Source: Chloroflexaceae bacterium
GTDB taxonomy: Bacteria; Chloroflexota; Chloroflexia; Chloroflexales; Chloroflexaceae
Reading direction: 5' to 3'
DNA length: 64,000 nt
NCBI GenBank assembly: GCA_025057155.1
Contig: JANWYD010000020.1
Span: 36,626 to 100,625 of the forward strand
In this document: in pieces, positions 1 to 8,998 of the stretch
How positions within the stretch are numbered: the stretch's first letter is position 1
Layout of the letters: each line of letters opens with the position of its first letter
Notes under the pieces: generated by a model
Database searches by the model: none
The model's input: only the letters and a program-made list of their open reading frames with translations
What the model was told of the DNA's origin: nothing
Translations under genes and position numbers: made by a program

Positions 1-681
1 CTGCGGGGACGCTTTGGCCCCATTGCACGCGACGCCGCCTGGTGGCGCGACCGGGTGCTCCACGCCCACGGACGGCCACGCCAGGCCTATATCTGGCGCG
101 ATGAACAGGGCCAGGGCCGTTCCTACCTGATCTACCACCTGCGCAACGACGACGACGGCAGGCGCATGGAGTTCCGCGAACTGGTCGCCCTCGATCCTAC
201 GGCCCGCGCCCAGCTCTTCCACTTTATCGCCGGCCACCAGGACCAGGTGCAGCGCGTGCGCTTCCGCGCCCCCGCCGATGCGCCGGTGAACCTGCTTTTC
301 CCCGATCCGCTGGAGTGTTCGGTGGAGCCGGACTTTATGCTACGCCTGCTCGACGTGCCGGCGGCCCTGGAGGCGTACCCCTTCGCGCCCGGGGCGAGCG
401 GGCGCCTGACCCTGGCGGTACACGACGACTGGATAGCCGAAAATGCCGCCGTGTTCGCCCTGGAGTTCGCCGCCGGCCGCTGCCAGGCGACGCGCCTGCC
501 CGTCGGCGCGCCCGCCGATCTGTGCTGTGAGGTGGGGACTCTCGCCCAGATCTACAGCCGGTACCTGCGCCCGCGCACCGCCGCCGCCTTTGGCGTGCTC
601 GAGGCCCGACGGCGCGAGGCCCTCGACCTGGCCGAACAGGCCTTTGCCGGCCTGGCCCCGTTTAGTTCGGATTTTTTCTGA
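1..681 (+). CDS. Eis-like GNAT N-acetyltransferase, C-terminal part (cut by window edge)
   Basis: The frame is open from base 1, so the N-terminal acetyl-CoA-binding GNAT domain lies outside the window. What remains matches the second GNAT-like lobe plus the SCP2-like C-terminal domain of Eis-type acetyltransferases (segments such as LRLLDVPAALEAYPF and GTLAQIYSRYLRP). The protein ends in Phe-Phe; in Eis enzymes the C-terminal Phe carboxylate takes part in catalysis, so the intact end fits an active enzyme. Eis-family proteins acetylate amines, for example aminoglycosides, but the substrate here is unknown. A compound palindrome follows the stop codon. Confidence 0.75.
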   Translation: MRGRFGPIARDAAWWRDRVLHAHGRPRQAYIWRDEQGQGRSYLIYHLRNDDDGRRMEFRELVALDPTARAQLFHFIAGHQDQVQRVRFRAPADAPVNLLFPDPLECSVEPDFMLRLLDVPAALEAYPFAPGASGRLTLAVHDDWIAENAAVFALEFAAGRCQATRLPVGAPADLCCEVGTLAQIYSRYLRPRTAAAFGVLEARRREALDLAEQAFAGLAPFSSDFF

Positions 682-693
682 GGTGAAGATAGC

Positions 694-786
694 AGGTCCT
701 CACCCTCCCCCTGTCCCCTCCCCCTCCACCTGCGGTGGAGAGGGAGGGGACGCCGGGCGAAGCGAGGCGGGGGAGGGTGAGGACCT
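694..786. repeat. Compound REP-like palindrome (family E)
   Basis: Perfect 17-bp outer arms (AGGTCCTCACCCTCCCC at 694-710 and its complement at 770-786) enclose a second palindrome centred on CCACCTGCGGTGG. Related copies lie at about 21054-21125, 21200-21335 and 50780-50875, with a partial copy near 8925-9000. It lies between two co-directional genes and could act as a terminator, but there is no U-tract. Confidence 0.8.
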
Positions 787-876
787 GCACCCTATGAGGA
801 GGATGGGGTTCGTGACGCCAATTCCCGTTGCGTGCTGTGCATACGCATCAAGCTCCCGTGAACCCGGCCCACAGCC

Positions 877-1917
877 ATGACCATCCGCCCTCTGTACATC
901 TCCCCGGTAGGCCGGGGCGGCGTTGACTTCGGCATCCAGAATATTACCCGCGCCGTGCGCGCTGCAGGGCTGCGCCCCGAACTGTTGCGCCTGCCCGAGA
1001 TCTACAACTTCCTGCCGATGCTCATCCCCAGGGCCATGCCGGAGGGCTGGTGGCGCGGCTTCGACCTCATCCAGGGGCGCTCGCGGGTGGCCTTCAGCTT
1101 CGGGGCAACCGGGCTGCCGGTGGTCACCACCGTACACCATTTGACCACCGACCCCGACCTGCGGCCCTACAGCTCCTTCGCGCAACGCCTGTTTTACCAT
1201 CTGGTCGAGGCGCGCTACGACGGTCTCTCCATCGCCTACGCCGACGCCGTGGTCTGCGTGAGCCGCTTTACCCGGCGGCAGGTCGAGCGCACCTACGGCC
1301 GCGCCGATAGCATCATCATTTTTGACGGCATTGACACCGACGTGTTCGCGCCCACGCCGGGGCTGGCGCGCCGCGACGATGGCTTGCCGCCCTCGACGGC
1401 GCGGATCAGGCTGCTCTTCGTGGGCAACCGCACCCGGCGTAAGGGCTTCGATCTGCTGCCAAAGATTATGGACCTTTTGCCGCCGGACTATGCGCTCTAC
1501 TATACCAGCGGCTTTCAGGGGCGCGACAGCAGGCCGCCGCACCCGCGTATGATCCCCATCGGCTCGCCCGACCGCGCGGGCCTGGTGGCGGCGTACCAGA
1601 GCTGCGACCTGCTGCTCTTCCCCTCACGCCTGGAAGGCTTTGGCATCGCCCCCGCCGAGGCCCTGGCCTGCGGGCGGCCCGTGGTCACGACCAATGCCTC
1701 GGCCCTGCCCGAAGTGGTGGACGATGGGCTGAACGGCTTCCTGGTGGCCCGCGACGATGTGGCCGGCTATGCCGAAAAGGTGCGCGTTCTCGGCGAGGAT
1801 CCGGCGCTGCGCCGCCGCTTCGGCGAGCACGGGCGGGCGAAGGTGGTGGCCAGCTTTGGCTACGATCAACTCGGCGGCGGCTTCAAGGCGCTCTACGAGC
1901 GGTTGCTGGGCAAATGA
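877..1917 (+). CDS. Glycosyltransferase family 4 (GT-B fold)
   Basis: 346 residues. A glycine-rich N-terminal loop (SPVGRGGVDFGIQN) is followed by an acceptor domain, then the donor domain beginning LLFVGNRTRRKGFDLL near residue 180. The GT4 signature FPSRLEGFGIAPAEALACG carries the E-x7-E motif that contacts the nucleotide-sugar, and PVVTTNASALPEVVDDG follows, as usual for the family. The role is probably transfer of a sugar from a nucleotide donor to a lipid- or glycan-linked acceptor in the cytoplasm; the substrate cannot be read from sequence. ATG follows a long repeat-containing gap and has no strong ribosome-binding site. Confidence 0.9.
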   Translation: MTIRPLYISPVGRGGVDFGIQNITRAVRAAGLRPELLRLPEIYNFLPMLIPRAMPEGWWRGFDLIQGRSRVAFSFGATGLPVVTTVHHLTTDPDLRPYSSFAQRLFYHLVEARYDGLSIAYADAVVCVSRFTRRQVERTYGRADSIIIFDGIDTDVFAPTPGLARRDDGLPPSTARIRLLFVGNRTRRKGFDLLPKIMDLLPPDYALYYTSGFQGRDSRPPHPRMIPIGSPDRAGLVAAYQSCDLLLFPSRLEGFGIAPAEALACGRPVVTTNASALPEVVDDGLNGFLVARDDVAGYAEKVRVLGEDPALRRRFGEHGRAKVVASFGYDQLGGGFKALYERLLGK

Positions 1918-1960
1918 TCCAGGCAAACGGCGATTTCCGTCATCCATCCGGAAACAAATA

Positions 1961-1985
1961 GCGGGCAACCTTCCGGATTGCCCGC
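1961..1985. terminator. Hairpin between convergent genes
   Basis: GCGGGCAA and TTGCCCGC form an 8-bp stem around a 9-nt loop. It lies between the convergent glycosyltransferase and murJ genes and may terminate both. No U-tract is visible. Its core GCAACCTTCCGGATTGC is one of five similar hairpins in the window. Confidence 0.55.
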
Positions 1986-2015
1986 ACGGTGAACCCGGCC
2001 TCTCCATTCCTCGGC

Positions 2016-3635
2016 CTACCCTCCTCGCAGGCGCGCAACTACGGCGCGGGCCGGCCCCGCGCCCAGCGCGAAGGTGAGCCCCAGGTAGACCAGCGCGCCA
2101 GCAAGGCCCACGCCCGCCAGCCAGAGCAACAAGAGCGGCAGGTCACGGGTCCACTGGTAAGGGTGGTCGGCGCTCAGGGCGGGCAGCATATGGCGCGAGG
2201 CTGCGGTCAGGCCGATAAGGAGCGCGCCCAGGACCAGCGCCCCGGCCAGGGACGCGCCGAGCGATCCCCATAGCCGCCGCTCGCGCCAGAGACCGGGAAG
2301 CGTCGTCCCCAGCAGCGCGAAGAGCACGAGCGCCTCGATAGTGTTGGCGATACTGAAGGCGAAGGCCAGGGCGCCAACGTCCCCGCCGAGGCGCAGAAGG
2401 CTCACCCCGAGGGTCAGGTTCAGCGCAACCTGGAACACCCCCACCAGCACCGGCGTCCAGGTGCGTTGCATGGCAAAAAAGGCGCGGATAAGGATCTCCG
2501 AGGCGGCGAAGGCGGGCAGAGCGAGAGCGTAGCCCGCCAGGGCCTGCGTGGTATGCTCCAGCGAGCGGGCATCGAAAGCGCCGCGCTCGAAGAGCGCCCG
2601 CGCCAGGGGAAAGCCGAGCGCCAGCAGCGCGGCGGTGGCCGGCAAGGTCAGCCAGAGAATAGTGGCGAGGGTCTGACGCACATCGGCGCTCAGATCGGCA
2701 TGGCGCCCCTCGGCCACCAGACGGGCCAGGCGCGGAAAGGCCACCTGGCTGAGGCTGAGCGAAAAGATGCCGTAGGGCAGCAGCATCAACTGGTAGGCGT
2801 AGCCCAATCCGGCCACTTTGGCATCGCCAGCAGGCAGGCGGGCAGCCAGGGCCAGGGTGACCACGATGCTCAGGTAGGCGGCGGCCTGGCCAACCACCCG
2901 CGGCCCCATCTGGCGGGCGATGCGCCCCACCTCCTCCATGCCGCGCCCCAGAGACACCCGCAGGCGCATCCCCATGCCCCACAGAGGCGGCAGTTGCACC
3001 AGCAGGTAGCCAAGCGCGCCGATCGCCACCCCCCAGGCCATGCCCCAGATGCCCAGGCCCAGCATGCCGCCCAGCGCCGCGCCCAGGGTGATGCCAAGAT
3101 TGTATACCGACTGGGCCAGAGCCGGCATCGCAAAGTGCTCGCGTGCGTTAAGCGCAGCCATGGCCAGTCCGCCAAGACCCAGCAAGAGCGGAGACAGCAG
3201 AAAGAAGCGAGCCAGGGCCACGGTCAGATCGAGGGTCGCGGCATCAAAGCCGCGCCCGCCGTAGAGCAGCGTCACCACCCGCGGCGCGGCGACGAAGACC
3301 GCCGCGCTCGCTGCAGCCAGCGCCAGCAATGACCAGGTAACCACGGCGCTGGCGAGGCGCCAGGCCCGCTCCTGCCCGTCCCGTTCCCAGACCTCGATGA
3401 ACACGGGGATAAAGCTGCTGCCCAGGGCGCCGCCAATGATGATCAGGTACAGCAGATCGACAATTGAAAATGCGGCGCGATAGGCCGCCGCCGCTGCGCT
3501 GGTGCCAAAGAAGTACGTCGCCACGATGTCGCGCGCCAGGCCCGTTACGCGGCTAAGCACAAAGCCGCCCATGACGATCAGGCTATTGCGCGCGGCGCCC
3601 GTTGAGACGCGCCGTAGCCGCGACGAGAGTTGCAC
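2016..3635 (-). CDS. murJ: Lipid II flippase MurJ (MviN family)
   Basis: 539 residues from the chosen GTG at 3635; the frame stays open further upstream, but that segment has no membrane character. MVF/MOP-superfamily protein with about 14 predicted transmembrane helices. The N-terminal family motif SRVTGLARDIVATYFFGTS and the RAFFAMQRTWTPV segment in the middle are diagnostic. MurJ moves lipid II across the cytoplasmic membrane for peptidoglycan synthesis. In Chloroflexota a murein-flippase role is inferred from family only. It is divergent from rpsT. Confidence 0.88.
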   Translation of the reverse strand: MQLSSRLRRVSTGAARNSLIVMGGFVLSRVTGLARDIVATYFFGTSAAAAAYRAAFSIVDLLYLIIIGGALGSSFIPVFIEVWERDGQERAWRLASAVVTWSLLALAAASAAVFVAAPRVVTLLYGGRGFDAATLDLTVALARFFLLSPLLLGLGGLAMAALNAREHFAMPALAQSVYNLGITLGAALGGMLGLGIWGMAWGVAIGALGYLLVQLPPLWGMGMRLRVSLGRGMEEVGRIARQMGPRVVGQAAAYLSIVVTLALAARLPAGDAKVAGLGYAYQLMLLPYGIFSLSLSQVAFPRLARLVAEGRHADLSADVRQTLATILWLTLPATAALLALGFPLARALFERGAFDARSLEHTTQALAGYALALPAFAASEILIRAFFAMQRTWTPVLVGVFQVALNLTLGVSLLRLGGDVGALAFAFSIANTIEALVLFALLGTTLPGLWRERRLWGSLGASLAGALVLGALLIGLTAASRHMLPALSADHPYQWTRDLPLLLLWLAGVGLAGALVYLGLTFALGAGPARAVVARLRGG

Positions 3636-3878
3636 GGCGGGTGCCCTTCTGGTATACTTCAGCGTCAGGCAATCATGTACCGGGATAGCCGGCGCCCTCC
3701 CGGCAGAGCCAGGCGGGCGCCTGGTTCCCATGTATAGCAGCGGCTGCGCCGCGCATAACGGGAGGAAAACGAGGTTTTCGCAGGAGGGCTTTACGCTCCC
3801 GGCTCCTCCCACGGTGCAGAGGTGCGCGGAAAACCAGTTGCCCCGACCGGCGCTAGATTATACTGGAGGAAAGGTCCC

Positions 3879-4148
3879 TTGGCGAACACGAAATCGGCAA
3901 AGAAGCGCATTCGCAGCAACGAACGCAAGCGCCAGCGGAATGTGATGTATCGCTCGCGCGTCAAGACGTTGATTAAGAAGGCTGAGTTGTCAATCTACAG
4001 CGGCACGCCCGACGAGGCCCTGGTGCGCGAGGCGTGCAGCACCCTCGACAAGGCTGCGGTTAAGGGCATCATCCACAAGAACAATGCCGCGCGCCGCAAG
4101 TCGCGCCTGATGAAGAAGTTCAACGCGGCACGAGCGGCGAGCGCCTGA
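3879..4148 (+). CDS. rpsT: 30S ribosomal protein S20
   Basis: 89 residues starting at a TTG codon. GGAGGA at 3865-3870 sits 8 nt upstream, and the family N-terminus ([16 protein letters not shown]) begins right after it, so the in-frame ATG at 3822 is rejected. Basic helical protein binding 16S rRNA in the small subunit. Typical S20 segments are present: [11 protein letters not shown], then [23 protein letters not shown]20 is one of the few genes that often use UUG starts, which keeps translation autoregulated in other bacteria; whether that applies here is inference. Confidence 0.95.
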   Translation: MANTKSAKKRIRSNERKRQRNVMYRSRVKTLIKKAELSIYSGTPDEALVREACSTLDKAAVKGIIHKNNAARRKSRLMKKFNAARAASA

Positions 4149-4251
4149 TTGCGATCTGGCATCCCCCGCCGCATTTCCTAATCCATGGGAATCGCGCCTC
4201 CCCTACCTGCCTTGCCTTACGCTACTGCATCAGACCGGCAATAACGATTTG

Positions 4252-4274
4252 CTGGGAGGGCCTTGCCCTCCCAG
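4252..4274. terminator. Hairpin between convergent rpsT and holA
   Basis: CTGGGAGGG-CCTTG-CCCTCCCAG forms a 9-bp stem, followed on the + strand by a T-containing stretch (ACTTTATG). Likely a bidirectional terminator. Similar GGGAGGGC/GCCCTCCC hairpins occur near 23110, 49510 and 52715. Confidence 0.55.
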
Positions 4275-4323
4275 ACTTTATGTATAAGCCGGAGCGTTTC
4301 ACCATTATCTCACTTTGACGTCC

Positions 4324-4365
4324 CAATCAGCAATCCCAAATCCAAAATCCAAACTCTAAAATCAG
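4324..4365 (+). repeat. AT-rich dispersed repeat (family D), partial copy
   Basis: Contains CAATCCCAAATCCAAAATCC, the AT-rich core of a repeat also found near 10130-10200, 18409-18500, 26805-26900, 44660-44750, 51825-51890 and 62455-62490. Here only the 3' AT-rich half is recognisable, next to the holA stop codon. Confidence 0.65.
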
Positions 4366-4366
4366 A

Positions 4367-5314
4367 TCACCGGCACGCCTCGGCGACAAACAACTCCAGG
4401 GCCACCTCGGCCTGGAGGCGTCCGGTCTTGGTGGCCACGTCGAGTTCGAGCAGCCGGTCGTGCAGGCGTTCAAGCTCACCCGGACCGAAACCGCGCGCCT
4501 GGTCAATCGCCTTGCGCGCCACGAAGGGTTTCAGGTTCAACTCGGCGGCAATCGCCTCCGGGCGGAGCTGCCGGGCCGCGAGCGCCTGCACCCCCAGCAG
4601 AACGCGCATCTGCCGGGCCAGCATAAAGAGCACGTAGGTTGCCGCCTGGCCGTCTTCGAGCAGCGCGCGCGCGCCCCGCAGCGCCGGGCCGGGCCGCCGG
4701 GCGCTTAATGCGTCAATGAAGGCGAACAGGTTCTGCTCCTGCCGATCCTCCACCAGAAGTTGTACCGCTGCCACATCAATGGTCTTTCCGCGGCCCGCAT
4801 AGGTGGCGAGCTTCTCCACCTCGGTCGCCAGGGCGCGCGTATCGTTGCCCACCAGTTCTACCAGTCTGGCGGCGGCATCGGGGGCCAGACGGGCCTGCTG
4901 AGCGGCGGCGCGCTCGGCCAGCCAGCGCAGCAAGGCGGGACCTTCGGGCAGCGGAAACTCGCGCACCTCGCCCGCCTGCTTCAGGTAGGTGAAGAGAATG
5001 CTGCGCCGATCCACGTCCTCGTTCTCTACGAAGACCAGATCGCACCACGCGGGAACCCGTTCAAGGTAGGCCCGCAACTCCTCGCGTTCCTTGCCCGCCC
5101 GGGCATGTTTGAGGGCATCCGACACGATCACCAGGCGGCGATCGGCCAGAAAGGGCAGCGCCTCACAGGCGAGCGCAAGGGTCTCGAGCTTGAGCCGGCG
5201 CCCATCGAGACGAACGCTATTCATCTCGGCGACATCAGGAGGCAGAGCGGCGCGCAACGCCGCCAGGGCTTGGCTGCGGCTGAACTCGTCGGGGCCATAG
5301 AAAAGGTAGAGCAT
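4367..5314 (-). CDS. holA: DNA polymerase III delta subunit
   Basis: 315 residues. The N-terminus MLYLFYGPDEFSRSQALAAL and the adjacent LPFLADRRLVIVSDAL match HolA, the clamp-loader subunit that opens the beta sliding clamp. It has the three-domain AAA+-like layout without a working Walker A motif, as expected for delta. The C-terminal helical collar includes LFAFIDALSARRPGPALRGARALL. Close to the usual family length of about 320-340. The ATG is the natural start. Confidence 0.9.
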   Translation of the reverse strand: MLYLFYGPDEFSRSQALAALRAALPPDVAEMNSVRLDGRRLKLETLALACEALPFLADRRLVIVSDALKHARAGKEREELRAYLERVPAWCDLVFVENEDVDRRSILFTYLKQAGEVREFPLPEGPALLRWLAERAAAQQARLAPDAAARLVELVGNDTRALATEVEKLATYAGRGKTIDVAAVQLLVEDRQEQNLFAFIDALSARRPGPALRGARALLEDGQAATYVLFMLARQMRVLLGVQALAARQLRPEAIAAELNLKPFVARKAIDQARGFGPGELERLHDRLLELDVATKTGRLQAEVALELFVAEACR

Positions 5315-5676
5315 GACGATGGAGGCGTGCCGGGGTGAAGTGCGGAACTGCCCTATCTGTCACGATGGCGACCCTCCCCGGCCCGCCGTGAGCGAGTCTG
5401 TTTCGAACCTGCGCAGCGCAGGTGGGCGCCCGCCTGTGAGCATCTGCGGCCCGCCGCACAGCTCAGCTTATGAGCGCAGGGCTCCCATCGAAACCGTGTT
5501 GGCTCAAAACACATACTCGCTCACGAGCGGTCAAGGATAGGCCGATCCTACCACGTCCAGGGGCGTTTTGCAAGTGACGCTCACGGCGATATTGAACACA
5601 TTCTTGCCGCAGCGAGCGCTGAGGGCTTCAAAAAGCTCACCCGCTGCGTGCTCTGCGGCAAACCTGAACGCGCGCC
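5315..5676. other. 362-bp gap between holA and the M28-like gene
   Basis: I see no convincing gene. On the minus strand, TTGACC is followed 17 nt later by TGTTTT around 5500-5540, a weak promoter candidate for holA. A short dyad CTCGCTCACGAG lies inside it. Confidence 0.4.
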
Positions 5677-6819
5677 TCACGGCTCCGCATCAATCTGGCG
5701 CACCAGACCGGCGACGAGACGCGCGGCCCGTTCGACCAGGCGCGTATCGGCAGGTGCGGCGTCAGAAGCGGCGCCGGGAGCGGCGCCGGCCGTCACGGTG
5801 AGGGTTCGATACCCCAGGCGGCGAAGAGGCGCAGCAAGCGCGCTCTCAGTGGCGATACAGCGCGGATCAGCGTCAACCTGCGGATCGGCGGCATCGGCGG
5901 CGGCGGCCAGACGCACCAGCAGGGGATCCGTCGCCTGGCTGCGGAGCGCCCCCTCGGCGGTAGCGTAGACGAGCTGACCGACAGACAGCGCATCCAGGGC
6001 GATGACCAGGGTGCGTTCACGCTCGAAGGGATAGCGCCGCAGTAAACTGATCACCCCCCAGGGATCGCTGCTGGCGGCGCCCACGGCCACGGCCCACACC
6101 TCGGCGCGGGCCAGCGCCTCCAGACGGGTTGCTGTGGCTACCAGCGCCGCCAGCGCGGCACGGCCCCCATCGGACGGATCGGGAACGCAGGGGCGGGTCG
6201 CCCCGATCAGGATCAGACCGAAGAGCAATCCGGCGCTCCCGTGAAGGAGCCACCACGGCCCGGGCAGCAGCGCGGCCCCCAGCGCGCCTCCAGCCAGCAG
6301 CACAGCCGCAGCCAGCCGGACCAGAACGCCGCTGCGTGCCGTTCCGGCAAGGACGGTGATACCGCGGCGCAGCGGAGGCGTGTCAAGCGGGGCGAGCAAC
6401 ACCACGCGCCAGCGCGGCTGGACTGGCGGCGTTCTGGCGGCTTCGGCGACGGCGCGGGTCCCGACAATGTTCTGGCTGACACGGCGGCGACCGAGGGGCG
6501 GCAGAGGAGCCACGAAGGCGTCGGTCAGGGCGATTGCCAGCAGGCCCGCCCCCCAGAGCAGCGCCAGCCAGGGCGCGAAGAACGCCAGCCCTACGCCGGC
6601 TATCCCCAGGGCTGCATAGACAGCATAGACCGCGCCCGCACGAGGGACCACGCGCAACTCATAGGCGCTCACTCCCATCCCAGCGCGGCGCAGCCGCCCA
6701 TTGACGAGCGCTGCCGCGCGGGCCTCCTCAGCCGAGGTTGGACGGCGCGGCCCGATCCGCTCGGCCAGTTCGGCCACCAGCAACTCGATCTCATGGGTCT
6801 CATCGGCGACGGAACGCAT
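5677..6819 (-). CDS. Membrane protein with an M28-peptidase-like domain lacking metal ligands
   Basis: 380 residues. The N-terminal ELAERIGPRRPTSAEEARAA resembles the pre-catalytic helix of M28 aminopeptidases. Two hydrophobic blocks (about residues 58-95 and 165-205) interrupt or flank the fold. Where M28 enzymes have an A-H-x-D motif this protein reads VVLLAPLDT, so the metal-binding His is Leu. The usual D-N-x-S-G bridge reads DPSDGG, and the Glu-Glu catalytic pair position reads VGAASS. It is therefore probably a non-catalytic relative, perhaps a membrane scaffold or sensor. Function is unknown; the homology call is by motif spacing only. Confidence 0.5.
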   Translation of the reverse strand: MRSVADETHEIELLVAELAERIGPRRPTSAEEARAAALVNGRLRRAGMGVSAYELRVVPRAGAVYAVYAALGIAGVGLAFFAPWLALLWGAGLLAIALTDAFVAPLPPLGRRRVSQNIVGTRAVAEAARTPPVQPRWRVVLLAPLDTPPLRRGITVLAGTARSGVLVRLAAAVLLAGGALGAALLPGPWWLLHGSAGLLFGLILIGATRPCVPDPSDGGRAALAALVATATRLEALARAEVWAVAVGAASSDPWGVISLLRRYPFERERTLVIALDALSVGQLVYATAEGALRSQATDPLLVRLAAAADAADPQVDADPRCIATESALAAPLRRLGYRTLTVTAGAAPGAASDAAPADTRLVERAARLVAGLVRQIDAEP

Positions 6820-6936
6820 GCCTAGCCTACCCGGATAACCAGGGCATCCGATGACGATCAGGCGGGCGAATTCCTGCCCGGCCTCGCGGACCCTCGCGCA
6901 GGAGGCAGCCAGACCGGCTCTATGTCGCGGTCCGTA

Positions 6937-8430
6937 TCAAGAGCGCGGCGTTGGCGCGGGAGACGGGGATGGGCGCGGCGTGGGCGTCGCGTCCAGGCTA
7001 AAGTCCCGGCCCGGTGTACCAACTGGCCCTGGCGTAATCGGCGATACCGGCTGACCTGGCACGTTCGCCCGGACGCAATCAGTCTGGCCTGGAGTGCACA
7101 ACAGCAACACCAGATCGTAGCGAATGAACTGGTTGCCGATATCGCCGGTATTCTTCACCTGCACAAAGTAGAACCCGTCAACCTCCGGGATAAACTCGAT
7201 CTGCGAGTCGAGACTCTCGCCGCCGGGGATATCATCATTGAAATCGAGAATGCTCACCCCGTCCCGATCGGCAAGCACCATTACCGTATCGGCGCCGGCC
7301 TGGGTGTCGCGGTTCACTTCGATGCGGCCGCGGTAGCGCCGCGTATCGGTATAGATAATGTAACGTTTGCCCGTTTTGCCAAAGAACGTCACCCAATCGG
7401 CATCACCATCGGGGCAGAGGCGACGATTCTCCTGGATTTCATTCGAGGTGATCAGGCGCGCCTGTTCCGGCAGTCCATCGGGTTCGAAGATATCCAGGCA
7501 GACCGAGGCCGACGTGGTGGGTGTAGGGCCATAACTCTCATCAAGGAGAGCGATAACATAGAAAAAGTTCGTTCCGCCACGCCCGGCCGAGTCGCGCACG
7601 CGGATGAAGTAGCGCCCGTCCTGCGGAATGCGGATGGTAATGCGCGGGCGCGTATCGCCGGGATTGGGATTGGCCGGGTCGCGGTTAAAGAAATCGCTGT
7701 TGAAGGCAATGCTATTTAGATTCGGATCAAACAGCTCGAGGGTCAAATCAATCCCGGGATCCATGCGTGTAATATCGATGGTGTAAACCTTGCCGGCAAT
7801 GGCCCCGAACACCAGCCAGTCCACATCGCCGATCGGGCACATGGTCCGTTCCTGGGCCGTGTTGATATCAATGTTACGGGCGCTGGCAGGATTGTTGTCA
7901 TCTTCGAACCCATCGCGGCAGACCGGGCCACGGGTGGGTGTAGGGCCGACGGGAGTGTTGGTGGGAGTGGGGGGCGCTACCACATTGACGGTGATAAATG
8001 CCGTCGTCTCAGCATTGTCGGCGGCGCGCCGGGCGACGAGGTTCAGATTTGCGGATGTGCCGACCGGTGTGTTGGCAGGGACGTTGATACGCACGGTCAC
8101 GCGCTGGGTCTGGTTCTGGGCCAGCCGGAAACTGGCGGCGGGCGAGAAATCGGCGGTCCACCCAGTGGGGAGATTATCTACGCGCAGGATAAAATCGGCA
8201 TCGGCGCCGCCGTTCCGCAAGTCGGAAACGAAGAAGCCGCTCTGTCCCGGCTGGACGGAAAGCGTACCGCTGGTGGTGAGCCAGGTAAACGGGACCTGAG
8301 CGAGAGGAGCGCCCGGCGGCGCCTGGGGCGGCGCGGCGGTAACAGGCAACTGGTACAAGGCAATGAAGGCAATGACCAGAACGATGAGCGCGGAAAGGGC
8401 GGCATTGCGCAGGTCAGTACGACGCTTCAT
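6937..8430 (-). CDS. Secreted or membrane-anchored protein with two PPC-type domains
   Basis: 497 residues. A basic N-terminus and a hydrophobic helix (ALSALIVLVIAFIALYQL) form a signal or anchor. An NEW3-like beta domain follows (about 50-150: LSVQPGQSGFFVSDLRNGG), then a PT-rich linker with GPTPTRG. Two bacterial pre-peptidase C-terminal-like beta-sandwiches follow, each opening with a C-x-D-x-F-E-x-D motif (CRDGFEDDNNPASAR and CLDIFEPDGLPEQAR) and containing D-x-D-W (GDVDWLVF, GDADWVTF). The tail is Pro-rich. No catalytic domain is seen; a cell-surface binding or structural role is inferred. AGGAGA lies upstream of the ATG. Confidence 0.75.
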   Translation of the reverse strand: MKRRTDLRNAALSALIVLVIAFIALYQLPVTAAPPQAPPGAPLAQVPFTWLTTSGTLSVQPGQSGFFVSDLRNGGADADFILRVDNLPTGWTADFSPAASFRLAQNQTQRVTVRINVPANTPVGTSANLNLVARRAADNAETTAFITVNVVAPPTPTNTPVGPTPTRGPVCRDGFEDDNNPASARNIDINTAQERTMCPIGDVDWLVFGAIAGKVYTIDITRMDPGIDLTLELFDPNLNSIAFNSDFFNRDPANPNPGDTRPRITIRIPQDGRYFIRVRDSAGRGGTNFFYVIALLDESYGPTPTTSASVCLDIFEPDGLPEQARLITSNEIQENRRLCPDGDADWVTFFGKTGKRYIIYTDTRRYRGRIEVNRDTQAGADTVMVLADRDGVSILDFNDDIPGGESLDSQIEFIPEVDGFYFVQVKNTGDIGNQFIRYDLVLLLCTPGQTDCVRANVPGQPVSPITPGPVGTPGRDFSLDATPTPRPSPSPAPTPRS

Positions 8431-8492
8431 GTGAATATGCGTCTCCTGGATAGAGGCAGGGCAAAACCGCGCGTATTATATCTGCCGAGTGT

Positions 8493-8510
8493 CTGTAATG
8501 TCAATTACAG
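8493..8510. promoter_or_regulatory. 18-bp dyad upstream of the PPC-domain gene
   Basis: CTGTAAT-GTCA-ATTACAG is a perfect 7-bp inverted repeat, 63 bp before the start of the secreted PPC-domain protein. The spacing suits a regulator-binding site. No matching promoter is obvious and the regulator is unknown. Confidence 0.35.
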
Positions 8511-8732
8511 ATCGGTTAAGTGTGGAAATCACGTTCTCGATGATCTTTTAACCGGTTGTGAGATCTCGCTCCTCACCCTCCCCGGCCTGGTCGCCACGAA
8601 ACGGTCCGCAGAGGCCCCTCGCCCGGCGACTGAAGCCGCAGGTTATCCACCGTCCTGCGAAAGCCGCCTGGGCAGCATGCCAGAGCCGGCGCAGGCCGGC
8701 TTCGCAACAGTAGCCGGCGCCTGATGCATGAA

Positions 8733-8814
8733 CGCTGCGGACTAAAGCCTGGCTGAGTTCATGCAATCCCCTGCGTGGCTTCCGTATCCTGAGCAAGGGC
8801 TTTAGCCCGCAGCG
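8733..8814. repeat. 82-bp hairpin element with 17-bp inverted ends
   Basis: The left arm CGCTGCGGACTAAAGCC (8733-8749) pairs with the right arm at 8798-8814, one mismatch in 17. The GGCTTTAGCC core resembles REP-like hairpins associated with IS200/IS605-type elements in other bacteria. No transposase is nearby. Confidence 0.6.
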
Positions 8815-8998
8815 CGCCATGCCCCCGCAAGGAGCATGGCGGTACGCCGGATGCGTTTCTTGATCCTCATCAGGCGTCCGGCGGGCCGGGGGAGGCGACG
8901 CGCGCAAAAAACTTTTTTCGGCCCGCCCTCCCTCGCCTCGCTGCGTTCCCCAACCCCTCCCTCGCCACCTGTGGTCAAGAAATGGGCGAAGACCTCAC

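Larger units (their letters stand above)
8431..8998. other. 568-bp intergenic region with several dyads
   Basis: No gene is supported. It holds an 18-bp dyad at 8493-8510, an inverted repeat CGGTTAA/TTAACCG around 8513-8552, a hairpin element at 8733-8814 and a partial family-E repeat near 8925-9000. Confidence 0.6.

Noticed and set aside
3839..3864. TTGCCC...TATACT as rpsT promoter
   Set aside because: The start it predicts would fall after the GGAGGA ribosome-binding site at 3865-3870, so the site would not be transcribed.
3822..3878. Upstream ATG for rpsT
   Set aside because: The added 19 residues have no S20 similarity, and TTG 3879 has an ideal ribosome-binding site and the family N-terminus.
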